A model generated the notes under the pieces. The model was not told the origin of the DNA. It was given only the letters and a program-made list of their open reading frames with translations, and did no database searches. The translations under genes were made by a program, and so were the position numbers. This document shows positions 7,972-17,242 of a stretch of 64,000 nt of DNA, piece after piece; position 1 is the first letter of the stretch, and each line of letters begins with the position of its first letter. Origin of the DNA: Roseovarius bejariae (GTDB lineage: Bacteria > Pseudomonadota > Alphaproteobacteria > Rhodobacterales > Rhodobacteraceae); NCBI RefSeq assembly GCF_009669325.1, contig NZ_SZWE01000002.1:372001-436000 (forward strand), written 5' to 3'.

Positions 7972-8810
7972 TCCTGCGCGATGTTCTGCGTGCGGGGGCA
8001 GAAGAGTTGCGCACGGCGGGCGTTGAGAATGCCATGCGCGATGCGCGGCGGTTGATGGCCGGGGCCTTGGGGGTGGACGCCGGACGGTTGACCCTGCTGG
8101 AGCGTGACGAGGTGACCCCGGTTGTTTCGGCGACGTTTCTTGATGCAATCCGCCAGCGATGTGAAGGCGTGCCGGTGTCGCATCTTCTGGGATGGCGGGA
8201 ATTTTACGGGCGGCGGTTCGAGGTTTCGCGGGATGTTCTGGACCCGCGACCCGAGACCGAAGCCTTGATTGCCGAGGCTTTGCGGGAGCCATTCGAGGAG
8301 GTTCTGGACCTTGGGACCGGCTCGGGCTGTATCGTGCTGACGCTTTTGGCGGAGCGGCCCGCGGCCAGCGGCGTCGGCACCGATCTGAGCGCGGCGGCAC
8401 TGGAGGTTGCGCGGCGCAATGCGCAAGCGCTTGGCGTCGAGGGACGCTGCGCATTTACCCAAAGCGATTGGTTCGCGGATGTGGGCGCGCGGTTTGACCT
8501 GATCGTGTCGAACCCGCCCTATATCGCAGCCGAGGAGATGGCGGGGCTGGCGCCGGAGTTGCGTCACGAGCCGCGTATGGCGCTGACCGATGAGGCGGAC
8601 GGGTTGAGCGCCTATCGGGTGATTGCAGCGAATGCGGGGGCGCATCTGAGGCCGGGTGGGCGGCTTTTGGTCGAAATCGGCTGGCAGCAAGGGGGGGCTG
8701 TGGCAGCACTTTTCCGGGCGGCCGGATTCGCCGAGGTGGCGGTTTTGCCGGACCTCGATGGCCGTGACCGGGTGGTGCGCGGACGATGGCGCGACGGGAA
8801 AAATCCCTGA
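7968..8810 (+). CDS. prmC: Peptide chain release factor N5-glutamine methyltransferase
   Basis: A GTG start at 7968 overlaps the prfA stop. The 280-residue protein shows the family linker [15 protein letters not shown] near 72-86, DPRPETE at 92-98, the SAM-binding [10 protein letters not shown] at 113-122, and the catalytic NPPY at 182-185. It methylates the Gln of the GGQ motif of release factors, raising termination efficiency. The coupling to prfA is the classical arrangement. No unusual changes are visible. Confidence 0.95.
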   Translation: MILRDVLRAGAEELRTAGVENAMRDARRLMAGALGVDAGRLTLLERDEVTPVVSATFLDAIRQRCEGVPVSHLLGWREFYGRRFEVSRDVLDPRPETEALIAEALREPFEEVLDLGTGSGCIVLTLLAERPAASGVGTDLSAAALEVARRNAQALGVEGRCAFTQSDWFADVGARFDLIVSNPPYIAAEEMAGLAPELRHEPRMALTDEADGLSAYRVIAANAGAHLRPGGRLLVEIGWQQGGAVAALFRAAGFAEVAVLPDLDGRDRVVRGRWRDGKNP

Positions 8811-9023
8811 AATCGCGACAAAATCCGCTCAATTAGGCATAATTTAACGAATTTCCCTTGTAAGCGGGGGCGGGGCATGTTTAGTCAGGGGTATCAAGAC
8901 GCTGGATGCCCCATTCGGGCCGTCCCGCTTGAGACCAAGCCAAGACAAGATTGATCCGGTGGACTGGGCGCAAGGGGTGCCTGACGGATCAAGCGGCAGC
9001 AGCACAGGGCTGATAGCTGAACA

Positions 9024-9578
9024 ATGAGATCATCCAAGTCACGTTCGCGTAATAAATCGGGTCGTAACAATCGCTCGGTGGGAAATATCGTCAACCGCGT
9101 CTTCGACAGTTCGGGACCGGAGGGCAAGGTGCGCGGCACCCCCCAACAGATTATCGACAAGTACAATCAATTGGCGCGTGATGCGCAACTGGCCGGGGAC
9201 CGGGTTCTGACCGAGAACTTCCAGCAGCACGCGGAACATTATCTGCGGCTTCTGAGCAATGCCCAGAAAGAACAGGAACAGCGCCGCGAAGAGCAGGAGC
9301 GCCAGAACCGTGAACGGCAGGCGGAGCGGGATCGCGAACGCGCCAAGCGGCAGGAGCGTGAAGCCAATGCCGGGGGCGACCCGTCGGAAGCGCCGCAGCC
9401 CGATGTGGTGGACGGGCCGAGCGATGACAGTGGTCTGGTGGAAACGCCGGAGACCAAGAAAACCGACAAGCCCAAGCGCAGCCGCAAACCCAAGCCCAAG
9501 AAGGATAGCGGCGAGGGTCAGTCGGACGACAGCCCCAAGGCCGAGGGGGGCGATGGCGCCCCGGAGGCGGCGGAGTAA
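9024..9578 (+). CDS. DUF4167 domain protein, predicted RNA-associated
   Basis: This 184-residue protein starts with a basic region (SSKSRSRNKSGRNNRS), then the conserved DUF4167 core GTPQQIIDKYNQLARDAQLAGDRVLTENFQQHAEHYLRLL at about 38-77 (quoted here as landmarks GTPQQIIDKYNQLARDAQ and ENFQQHAEHYLRLL). A charged Glu/Arg helix and a low-complexity Pro/Lys/Asp tail follow. The family is alphaproteobacterial, usually beside prmC, and has no established function; the basic start suggests nucleic-acid binding. A hairpin terminator lies 25 bp after the stop. The 213-bp leader shows no other gene. Confidence 0.82.
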   Translation: MRSSKSRSRNKSGRNNRSVGNIVNRVFDSSGPEGKVRGTPQQIIDKYNQLARDAQLAGDRVLTENFQQHAEHYLRLLSNAQKEQEQRREEQERQNRERQAERDRERAKRQEREANAGGDPSEAPQPDVVDGPSDDSGLVETPETKKTDKPKRSRKPKPKKDSGEGQSDDSPKAEGGDGAPEAAE

Positions 9579-9603
9579 ATCCTGCCTGACGCGAGATTTG
9601 AGA

Positions 9604-9631
9604 AACGGTCCCTTTCGGGGGGCCGTTTTTT
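9604..9631 (+). terminator. Rho-independent terminator after the DUF4167 gene
   Basis: Arms AACGGTCCC (9604-9612) and GGGGCCGTT (9619-9627) pair with one G-U, followed by a T run. It ends at the convergent rsmA stop codon. Confidence 0.75.
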
Positions 9632-10469
9632 ATGTCTCGAAACTGCGGGCGAGGGCGCAGAATTGTTCAAGATGTACGGTTTCGGCGCGATCGGTGGGTT
9701 TGATGCCCGCCGAAAGGAGCCTGTCTTCGATGTCGGGAGCCATGCCCTTGAGGGCCGCGCGCAGCATCTTGCGGCGTTGGTTGAAGGCGCGGGCGACGAC
9801 GCGTTCCAGGATTTTCGGGTCTGCGGGGAAGCGCGGCTCGGGCAGGGCGGTGAGGTGCACCACCGCGCTTGCCACCTTGGGCGGCGGTGTGAAGGCCCCC
9901 GGCGGCAGGTGCATGACGATCCGCGCGTCCGCGCGCCATTGCGAGAGGATCGCCAGCCGCCCATAGGCCTTGGAGCCGGGTTGGGCGGTGATGCGTTCGG
10001 CCACCTCGCGCTGGAACATCAGGGTCAGGCTTTGCCAGAAGGGGGGCCAGTCGGGCGGGGTGAGCCAGCGGATCAGCAACTCGGTGCCCACGTTGTAGGG
10101 CAGGTTGGCGACGACCTTGATGGGCGGTGTGAGGTGTTGGAGCGGGTCCAGATCGAGCGCATCGGCGTTGAGCACCTCTAGCCTGCCGGGATAGGCCTTG
10201 GCGATCTCATCAAGTGCGGGAAGGCAGCGGGTGTCTTTCTCGATTGCCAGAACCCGGCGCGCGCCTTCGGAGAGGAGCCCACGGGTGAGGCCCCCCGGCC
10301 CGGGCCCGATTTCCAGCACGTCACAGCCCGATAGGTCGCCCGCCTGCCGGGCGATTTTGGCGGTGAGGTTGAGATCAAGCAGGAAGTTCTGGCCCAAGGA
10401 TTTGCGCGCCGAGAGGCCATGGTCGGCGATCACTTGGCGCAGGGGCGGCAGGTTGTCGATGGCGCTCAT
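9630..10469 (-). CDS. rsmA: 16S rRNA (adenine1518-N6/adenine1519-N6)-dimethyltransferase
   Basis: RsmA (KsgA) dimethylates two adjacent adenines in helix 45 of 16S rRNA. The 279-residue protein has [10 protein letters not shown] near 23-32, the SAM site [15 protein letters not shown], the acidic AIEKD after beta-2, and the catalytic NLPYNVG loop. Length and motifs are standard. The ATG at 10469 overlaps the pdxA stop by 4 bp, placing rsmA at the end of the lptF-lptG-lptD-surA-pdxA-rsmA series. That order mirrors the surA-pdxA-ksgA block of enterobacteria. Confidence 0.95.
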   Translation of the reverse strand: MSAIDNLPPLRQVIADHGLSARKSLGQNFLLDLNLTAKIARQAGDLSGCDVLEIGPGPGGLTRGLLSEGARRVLAIEKDTRCLPALDEIAKAYPGRLEVLNADALDLDPLQHLTPPIKVVANLPYNVGTELLIRWLTPPDWPPFWQSLTLMFQREVAERITAQPGSKAYGRLAILSQWRADARIVMHLPPGAFTPPPKVASAVVHLTALPEPRFPADPKILERVVARAFNQRRKMLRAALKGMAPDIEDRLLSAGIKPTDRAETVHLEQFCALARSFET

Positions 10470-11443
10470 GCCTGTGTGGTCCGTGCTTGCGCCATGGTCT
10501 GGGCCATGCGCAGGGCTTCGATGGTGCTGGACGGGTTGGCCGCGCCGGTGCCCGCGATGTCGAAGGCGGTGCCGTGGTCGGGCGAGGTGCGGATGAAGGG
10601 CAGCCCGAGGGTGACATTCACGCCGCGGTCGAAATCCAGCGTCTTGATCGGGATCAGTGCCTGATCGTGGTACATGCAGATCGCAGCGTCATAGGTTTCG
10701 CGGGCGCGGTCGTGGAACATGGTATCGGCAGAAAGGGGCCCTGCAAGGTTGATCCCTTCGCGGCGCAGACGGTCGATCAGCGGGGCGATCATGCGGGTTT
10801 CCTCAAGGCCCATGGCGCCGCCTTCGCCCGCGTGGGGGTTGAGGCCCGCCACGGCGATACGCGGTGTTTCTATGCCGAAATCAAGGATCAGCGCGGCGTG
10901 GGTGATGCGGATGGTTTTTTCCAGAAGCTCGGGGGTGAGGGCCTTTGGCACCTCGGCCAGCGGGATATGAATGGTGGTGGGCACCACGCGCAAGGCGGGG
11001 CTGGCCAGCATCATCACCACGTCGGCCCCACCGGCGAGGGCCGCGAGGTATTCGGTATGGCCGGGATAGGCAAAGCCCGCCCCGGTTTGCAGGGCCTTCT
11101 TGTGGATGGGGGCGGTGCAGAGGGCGGCGGCCTGGCCCGATTGTACAAGATCGACGCCACGCGCGATCACGTCGATGACGGCCTGTGCCTGTGCGGGGTC
11201 GGGCGTGCCGGGGATACGTGGGCCGGGGAAGGCGTGCGGAAGCACCGGCAGGGCCATGGCAGAGGCGGCCATGGCCTCGGATGGGGAGGCGATTTCGGCC
11301 ACTGGGGTTTCAGGCGGCAGGTGCGCCGGATCGCCGATCAGGAAAAACGGCAGGTCGGCGCGCAGCCGGTCCCACGCCATGGCGGCCAGTTCGGGGCCTA
11401 TGCCCGCCGGCTCTCCACAGGTCAGCGCGATGGGGCCGGTCAT
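10466..11443 (-). CDS. pdxA: 4-hydroxythreonine-4-phosphate dehydrogenase
   Basis: PdxA oxidises 4-phosphohydroxy-L-threonine in the DXP-dependent vitamin B6 pathway. The 325-residue protein contains [16 protein letters not shown] at the start, the metal/substrate His in YPGHTEYLA, and the C-terminal [10 protein letters not shown] and [14 protein letters not shown] signatures with the second metal His residues. It overlaps surA upstream and rsmA downstream by 4 bp each, so translation is probably coupled. Dxr, encoded at 57084-58256, uses the same DXP precursor pool. Confidence 0.95.
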   Translation of the reverse strand: MTGPIALTCGEPAGIGPELAAMAWDRLRADLPFFLIGDPAHLPPETPVAEIASPSEAMAASAMALPVLPHAFPGPRIPGTPDPAQAQAVIDVIARGVDLVQSGQAAALCTAPIHKKALQTGAGFAYPGHTEYLAALAGGADVVMMLASPALRVVPTTIHIPLAEVPKALTPELLEKTIRITHAALILDFGIETPRIAVAGLNPHAGEGGAMGLEETRMIAPLIDRLRREGINLAGPLSADTMFHDRARETYDAAICMYHDQALIPIKTLDFDRGVNVTLGLPFIRTSPDHGTAFDIAGTGAANPSSTIEALRMAQTMAQARTTQA

Positions 11444-12693
11444 TCCTTTTCGATGATCCGGGCCTCGGCGCGGAGTTGTTCAAGGTAGCCCTGACCGAAG
11501 GAATCGAGCCGCTGGTTACGGATGAAGTTGGTCAGGTCCTCGTCGGTGGGGCCTTCGCCATCGAGTTCCGCCGTGCGACCGCAGAGCATCAGGAAGACGA
11601 GCGTTTTGCCCTGCGACCGGGTGAGGGTGGTCGAGACTTCACCGGGGTCGAGCTTGGCCAGTTCCATCGCGATGTCGGTTGGAATTTCGTCGGGCGCTTT
11701 GGACCCGCGGTCAAGCACCTCGGGCGGTTGGCCTTGCGCCACGCCGTAGAGGTCATCGCAGGTGTCCACCTCGGTTTTGATGCGGGCGGCACGGGCAAGC
11801 GCCTGATCGCTGCGCCCGCCGTCGATGTAATAGGCGGCATATTCGATGGCCGCGTACTCGGGGTCGGGGGCGTCGGTTTCCTGAATGTCGCGCAGTTGGA
11901 AAAGCGCGATGGCGTTATTCGAGGGCAGCGGATCGGAGACCTCGCCGGGGGCGAGGCCCAGAACGATGGGCCGAAGCGTGGCCGGAAGCTGTGTGATCGG
12001 CATCCAGTCAAGACGCCCGCCCCGGTTGCGGGTGCCGGAGGCCGAGTATTGACGGGCCGCCGAAGAGAAGGCGGGGATCGTATCGATTTCGGCAAGGCGG
12101 GCCGCGCGTGCCTGGGCCGCTTCGGCCTGTGCCGGGGTGGTCACGGGCAGGATGATTTCCGACATCAGCACGCGCACGCCGCTTTGGCCGCTGACGGCAT
12201 CGCGGGCGCGTTCGAGGTCGGCTTCACTGACCGATATACGGGGGATGAAGCGGGCGCGGATCAACTCGCGCCAGGTCACGCCAGAGCGTACGAAGGCGCG
12301 GAACGTTGGTTCGGCCACGCCGGCGCCTTCAAGAGCGCGAATGAGTTCCTCGGCGTTCATGTCGGCGCGGGATGCGAATTCTTCCATCCCGGCCTGTATG
12401 TCAGGTTCTTCGATAACAAGGCCGGCGGCATTGGCGGCGTCAAGCTTGAGCCGGTCTTCGATGAGTTGTTCGCGGGCCAGTTTACGGGGGTCACCCGGGG
12501 CGCGGAACAGGGTCAGCATGCGGGCGCGCTGTTCAATCTCGTAACGGGTGATGGCCTGGTCGTCGACCTTGATCACCGGTTCGAAGAGGTTTTGCGCCTG
12601 TCCCGCATGGGGTGTTGCCGAAAGCGTGGCCACGGCCACCACGGCGGGCAGGGTGAAGGTTTTGAGAAAGCGGCGCATCGTTGCTGGTATCAT
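11440..12693 (-). CDS. surA: SurA-like periplasmic peptidyl-prolyl isomerase/chaperone
   Basis: The ATG at 12693 has AGGAACTG upstream and gives 417 residues with a signal peptide ending near GQAQ. A SurA N-terminal chaperone domain follows (VIKVDDQAITRYEIEQRARM, LIEDRLKLDAANAAGL). One parvulin-like PPIase region is visible (SEIILPVTTPAQAEAAQARA to GEVSDPLPSNNAIALFQL). SurA escorts unfolded outer-membrane proteins to BamA, encoded in this window at 59961. Its position directly after lptD, a SurA client, is the conserved order. In-frame starts at 12711 and 12678 are alternatives. Confidence 0.88.
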   Translation of the reverse strand: MIPATMRRFLKTFTLPAVVAVATLSATPHAGQAQNLFEPVIKVDDQAITRYEIEQRARMLTLFRAPGDPRKLAREQLIEDRLKLDAANAAGLVIEEPDIQAGMEEFASRADMNAEELIRALEGAGVAEPTFRAFVRSGVTWRELIRARFIPRISVSEADLERARDAVSGQSGVRVLMSEIILPVTTPAQAEAAQARAARLAEIDTIPAFSSAARQYSASGTRNRGGRLDWMPITQLPATLRPIVLGLAPGEVSDPLPSNNAIALFQLRDIQETDAPDPEYAAIEYAAYYIDGGRSDQALARAARIKTEVDTCDDLYGVAQGQPPEVLDRGSKAPDEIPTDIAMELAKLDPGEVSTTLTRSQGKTLVFLMLCGRTAELDGEGPTDEDLTNFIRNQRLDSFGQGYLEQLRAEARIIEKE

Positions 12694-12698
12694 CAAGG

Positions 12699-14885
12699 TC
12701 AGTTCCTGCATGTCCGGACGTAGCTTTTGTCGTTGGTCGTGGTGGTAAAGCCCCTGAGACCGACGGTAAAGCTGATGTTCGTCGATGGGGCGAGAATAGT
12801 GGAAGAGGTGAAGCGGCGCGAGGCCGAAAGCGCAAGATCGACACATTCGTTGGTATACTTGAGACCTACCCCCGCCCGCACCGAGCGATCCTGTGCCACA
12901 TCGTAGCGCCATTCGGCGCTGCCGGTCCAGTGTCGCGAGAGGCGGTGAGAGGCGTCAAAGGCCCATTCCGAGACGTTGCCAAAGCGGTTTTCGCGTGGGT
13001 CGTCGCGCAGCCAGATATAGGTTGCCCCAAGGTTGGTGCGGTCGGTTTGCCAGCTTGCCCTTGCCTCGGCCTTGGTCGTGTCGAAGGCATCGTCAAACAG
13101 GCTTCGGGCGGTGATGGTGAGGCCGTTGTCGTTTTTGAATTGGCCCGCAAACAGGACGTCGGAGAATTTCCCGTTCAGGCCCGAGCTGTCTGTGAAGGTC
13201 TCAAGGCCCGAGACTTCGAGTTGGCGGTCTTCATGGACCACCTGGCCCACGGCAAAGGAGGCTTGCCAGCCTTTCGGGTCAATGCGTGTCCAGCTAATGC
13301 CGTAGGCCCCGGTGAGGCCGCGCTCGCGCCGGTCGGGGGCGGTGAAGCGCGACATCGCAAAGAGGTTGCCTTCGTCGAACTCGATCAGGGTGCTTTCGTC
13401 GTTGGGTATGTTCGGATTGGACCCACCGACCCAGGCCAGTTGCAGTGTGGGTTCGAGTACCTGTGTTGCGCCGCCGCGTTCGGTTTTCAGAAGCGGCCAG
13501 CGCAGGCGGAGGGCGGCGGAGGGGGTGGTCTCGGTGGCCTCTGATCGGCTGAGGGTGCCGGATTGCGCGATATGGAAGCTGTCGAGGGCAAGGCCGGTTT
13601 GAACACGGGCGCGAAGGCCGCCCGGCAGGGTCCAGTTGCGCATCCAATCGCCGTTGAGGGTCAGGCGCGTGACATCCCGACCATCGGCCCAACCATCGGG
13701 GACCGCAACATCCGTGGTGCTTGAAGATGACCGATAATGGCTATGCGCCAAGGCGCTGAAGCGGAATTCGCCCCCCAGAGCGTCAGGGTGAAAGCGGCGT
13801 TCGTATTCGGCATTGCCGACAATGGATGGCAAGGTCGAATTGGATTCCCCGCTACGCAGCGAATAGAAATGCGTCAGCGCCCCGCGGATATATTCATCGC
13901 GTTCCACCCGTTCGATGGCGAGTTCGCTTTGCAAGCGGTCCTTGTCGGAATAGCCATAGTCCAGCAGGTAGGTATCGTCACGAACGGCTTCTAAGTTGAA
14001 GGTAAGGTTGAAATCTTGGGGTAACTCAAAAGCCCCGTGCCCGAAGATATATCCACGGGTTGAGCGCGGACCAAAATTATCGTCCGAGATGGCGCCTTCG
14101 AATTCGATCCGGCCATTGCGGAAGGCTTGCCGGTAGCGTGCCTCAAGCGTGAGCGAATTGGCCGAAATGAAGGGGGTGAGTGTCAGGTCCTTGTGATCGC
14201 CGATCCGTATGAAATAGGGGACACGCACGCCGAATCCCAGTTGCGTCGAGTTATGCAGCGAGGGGATCAGGAAGCCGGTGGCGCGTTCCAGCGTCGGATC
14301 GGGCAGGCGCAGGCGCGGCATGTAGAAGACCGGCACATCCATGATCTGAAATTGCGCGTCATCGAAATACAGCTGCTTTTCCTGTTGGTCGTGCACCACC
14401 CGGCGGGCACGGATTTGCCACAGGGGTGGCCGGCCCGTTTTGCAGACCCGGCAAGAGGTGACGGCGGCCTTGTACATCTTGTTGTAGCGGCCGTCGCGGC
14501 GGGCCATGGCATGGGCGGCCAGTTGCACCTGATTTTGCATGACGATGCGCGCCCCGCGCAGGATACCGTTGCGCATGTCACGGTCCAGTTCGCCGGAATC
14601 GGCGAGGATCAGGGTGTTGTTCTGCTCGTGGAGGGTGATCGGACCCTTGATGATCAGGGTTTCGGTTTTCTGATCATAGGTGATTTCGCTGGCTTGCAGG
14701 CGGCGGCCGTCATACAGCGCCTCGACATTGCCGTAGGCGGTAAGCCGGTTTTCGCCACTGAGGTAGACATCGTCGGCGACCAGCATGGCGGGATCGGTGG
14801 ATTGCTGTGCCACAAGCATACGCGCAGACGGCAGCACACAGACGGCCAAGACCAAGGCGAACAAAAGGCGGGCGAGGCGCATCAT
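12699..14885 (-). CDS. lptD: LPS-assembly protein LptD
   Basis: With the start at 14885 (or the adjacent ATG at 14882) the protein has 728 residues. A signal peptide ends near ARMLVAQ. The OstA/LptA-like N-terminal domain includes DVYLSGENRLTAYGNVEALY and ITLHEQNNTLILADSGEL, and is followed by a long beta-barrel of alternating aromatic strands. Cys residues lie in SCRVCKTG and at the C-terminus (YTNECVDL, YVRTCRN), consistent with LptD disulfides. LptD inserts lipopolysaccharide in the outer leaflet. The start codons overlap the lptG stop (ATGATG). The long upstream extension of the frame is antisense-like and was rejected. Confidence 0.93.
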   Translation of the reverse strand: MMRLARLLFALVLAVCVLPSARMLVAQQSTDPAMLVADDVYLSGENRLTAYGNVEALYDGRRLQASEITYDQKTETLIIKGPITLHEQNNTLILADSGELDRDMRNGILRGARIVMQNQVQLAAHAMARRDGRYNKMYKAAVTSCRVCKTGRPPLWQIRARRVVHDQQEKQLYFDDAQFQIMDVPVFYMPRLRLPDPTLERATGFLIPSLHNSTQLGFGVRVPYFIRIGDHKDLTLTPFISANSLTLEARYRQAFRNGRIEFEGAISDDNFGPRSTRGYIFGHGAFELPQDFNLTFNLEAVRDDTYLLDYGYSDKDRLQSELAIERVERDEYIRGALTHFYSLRSGESNSTLPSIVGNAEYERRFHPDALGGEFRFSALAHSHYRSSSSTTDVAVPDGWADGRDVTRLTLNGDWMRNWTLPGGLRARVQTGLALDSFHIAQSGTLSRSEATETTPSAALRLRWPLLKTERGGATQVLEPTLQLAWVGGSNPNIPNDESTLIEFDEGNLFAMSRFTAPDRRERGLTGAYGISWTRIDPKGWQASFAVGQVVHEDRQLEVSGLETFTDSSGLNGKFSDVLFAGQFKNDNGLTITARSLFDDAFDTTKAEARASWQTDRTNLGATYIWLRDDPRENRFGNVSEWAFDASHRLSRHWTGSAEWRYDVAQDRSVRAGVGLKYTNECVDLALSASRRFTSSTILAPSTNISFTVGLRGFTTTTNDKSYVRTCRN

Positions 14886-15973
14886 CCGTCCTCCATGTGC
14901 AACAGGATGCCGAAGGCAAGGAGCAGAGAGGCGAGAGGCGGGGCCCATGCGGCAAGAAGGATCGGAATCTGGCCGTTCTCGCCGAGGATCTGTGCAAAAT
15001 TGCGGATGTAATGCAGGGTAAAGCCCAGCATGACCGCTGTCAGGACGGAAATCCCCGTGTTGCTGATCCGGGTGTGGCGCATGGTAAAGGCCGCTGTCAG
15101 GACGACGAGCGCCGCGAGGAACACTGGGCTGGCCAGTTCCATTTGCATCCAGACAGCATAGCGGCGCGCCGAAAAGCCGGCCTCCTCCAGTTGGTTGATG
15201 AAAGAGGGCATATCCCAAAGAGAGATATATTCGGGCTTGCCGAAGCTGTCGAGAATGCGGTCCTGTGTCAGGGCGGAGGGGATGGAAAGGCTGTCGATCT
15301 GGCGTGCCGAGGATTCGGGGTTTCCGCCCTGATCGAGCGACCACAGCTTGGCCCCGGCCAGCAGCCATTCACCATCTGTCAGGCGGGCAGACTGCGCGGC
15401 GATCCGGCGAAGCGGTGTTCCATCGGGTGAAAAGGCGATGAACGTGGCGTCATAAAGCGTGGTCACGTCCGAACTGGCGCGAGCGGCGTGAATAACGGTC
15501 TGGCCCTTTTCACTTCCTTGGCGCAGCCAAAGCCCGTCTGAGGAAATAGCAAGCACGCTGGAGCCGCCGCCTCTATGGCTGTTGACCAGATCGTTGTGGC
15601 GTTTGGACGCTGCCGCGACGATTGGGTTGAACATCGAGATCGCGAGCAACCCGATAAGAAGGGCAACGATGATCGGTGCGGCAAGGGCACGCAGGGCAGA
15701 ACGCCCGGCGGCACGCACCACCACCAATTCGGAACTGCGCGCGAGGCGCAGGAAAAGAGCCACGGTGGCGAGGATCAAAACCAATGGCAGGATTTCATAA
15801 TTGGCTTTGGGCTGATCGAGGGCAACGATTTCGACCACTTGCAGGAAGGGAAGATCGGGGAAATCCTGAAGTTCGTTCACAATGTCGATGAGCGAAAGCA
15901 ACATGGCGAAGACACCGAAAACACCGAGAAATGTCCAGAGGAACTTGCGGGCGAAATAGCTGTGCAGGATCAT
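14882..15973 (-). CDS. lptG: LPS export ABC transporter permease LptG
   Basis: LptG forms the inner-membrane permease of the LptB2FG complex. The 363-residue protein (start ATG 15973, MILHSYFARKFLWTFLGVF) has the YjgP/YjgQ layout: membrane segments near 12-32, 60-80 and 100-120, a periplasmic beta-jellyroll, and three C-terminal membrane segments starting at about 290. It overlaps lptF by 4 bp (ATGA) upstream and lptD downstream. The open frame extending to 16261 lies inside lptF and was not used. Confidence 0.93.
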   Translation of the reverse strand: MILHSYFARKFLWTFLGVFGVFAMLLSLIDIVNELQDFPDLPFLQVVEIVALDQPKANYEILPLVLILATVALFLRLARSSELVVVRAAGRSALRALAAPIIVALLIGLLAISMFNPIVAAASKRHNDLVNSHRGGGSSVLAISSDGLWLRQGSEKGQTVIHAARASSDVTTLYDATFIAFSPDGTPLRRIAAQSARLTDGEWLLAGAKLWSLDQGGNPESSARQIDSLSIPSALTQDRILDSFGKPEYISLWDMPSFINQLEEAGFSARRYAVWMQMELASPVFLAALVVLTAAFTMRHTRISNTGISVLTAVMLGFTLHYIRNFAQILGENGQIPILLAAWAPPLASLLLAFGILLHMEDG

Positions 15974-17115
15974 GACGCCTCCTCGATCCTGTAGCGTTTC
16001 CACATGGCGAGCCTGCGGCCAAGGCCGGGATTGGCCGCGATATGTAATAATATCGCGGTCATGACCATGCCAAGGGCGGGGGGAACATAGAGTAACGGCC
16101 AAGCCGATGAACTGTTGAGGACCATGCCGGATAGCCCGCTTTCGACCATTTTGATCAACACGAGAAGCACGAAGGCACTGACGATTTGCCACCAGACGCC
16201 GAACCGGCTGTAAGTCCCGATCAGCAGGGTGGCGAAGCCGATCAGGGAGGCGACAATGCACAAGATCGCTTGGGTGAACCGGTTATGGACCTCGTAATTC
16301 ACCTGAGCGACGGTGACGCCGGTCCGTTCGGCCACGGCTTGCGGTGCAGTGAGCATGTCGAGCGTCGCGGCAAATCCCACTTTGTCGAGGTTGGTTTTGC
16401 CGCGTGAAATCAGGCTGGAGATGTCATATGAAAAGTCATCGAAATGTGTTGTGAATAGGCGGTTCCCGTCGGTTCGAACAACCTGTGCCAACCCTTCGAC
16501 CATCACCAGCTTCGTGCCGCCGTTCTGTTGCACCAAGTATGCCTGCGACGAGGTATAGGTGACAGGGCGTTCGACGTTGCGACGATCCGAGAGGAAGACA
16601 TCGCGCAGTTCACCTTCGGGCGTGATGTCGCGGATGTAGAATGTGACACCGGGAGCCGGGTGGAGAAATTCACCCTCAGTCAAGAGTTTGGCGGTGATGT
16701 TCTTGCTGACTTCGGCCTGCCGCATACGCAATTGGCTGAGGCTGGAGGGGATAAGGATGTGCGTGAGCAGGGACATCATCAGCGCGATCAGGCAGCCGAA
16801 GATGAACACGGGGCGGATCAGGCGCCACGGCGAATAGCCCGTTGCCTGCATTACGGTGAGTTCGCTTTCCGTGCTCAGGCGGTTGGTGACATAGACCGTC
16901 GCCGCGAAGGCGGCGATCGGCAGGACAACGCCGATCACCCCCGGCAGCGTCAGCGCCGTGAACTCCAGAAAAACCCAGGCGGGCTGTCCGTCGCCGATGA
17001 GTCGGTCGAACATGCGCACCGCCTTGTTGATCCAGAAGATCGACACCAGAACAAGCGCAAAGAACCCGAACAACACCATGAATTGCGACAGCATATACCT
17101 GTCGAATCTGGTCAC
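15970..17115 (-). CDS. lptF: LPS export ABC transporter permease LptF
   Basis: LptF pairs with LptG to extract LPS from the inner membrane. The preferred start is the GTG at 17115 (V/M-TRFDRYMLSQFM), just after a GGGGGGAAAT ribosome site, giving 381 residues. A TTG at 17127 is the longer alternative. Membrane segments flank a periplasmic jellyroll (about 105-270), and the C-terminal half ends with IGFATLLIGTYSRFG and a positively charged cytosolic tail. It is the first gene of the minus-strand lpt operon and is divergent from pepA, with 127 bp between starts. Confidence 0.92.
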   Translation of the reverse strand: MTRFDRYMLSQFMVLFGFFALVLVSIFWINKAVRMFDRLIGDGQPAWVFLEFTALTLPGVIGVVLPIAAFAATVYVTNRLSTESELTVMQATGYSPWRLIRPVFIFGCLIALMMSLLTHILIPSSLSQLRMRQAEVSKNITAKLLTEGEFLHPAPGVTFYIRDITPEGELRDVFLSDRRNVERPVTYTSSQAYLVQQNGGTKLVMVEGLAQVVRTDGNRLFTTHFDDFSYDISSLISRGKTNLDKVGFAATLDMLTAPQAVAERTGVTVAQVNYEVHNRFTQAILCIVASLIGFATLLIGTYSRFGVWWQIVSAFVLLVLIKMVESGLSGMVLNSSSAWPLLYVPPALGMVMTAILLHIAANPGLGRRLAMWKRYRIEEAS

Positions 17116-17242
17116 ATTTCCCCCCAAAGGCAGCAGTCTTGCGAGGCAACTTATCGGAATTGGACGCGGGGGAAAACTGCTAACTGGTCAATGTCGGCCT
17201 CACGCGCTAGGACTTGGGGCCACAGATGCAAGGAGGCAGCAG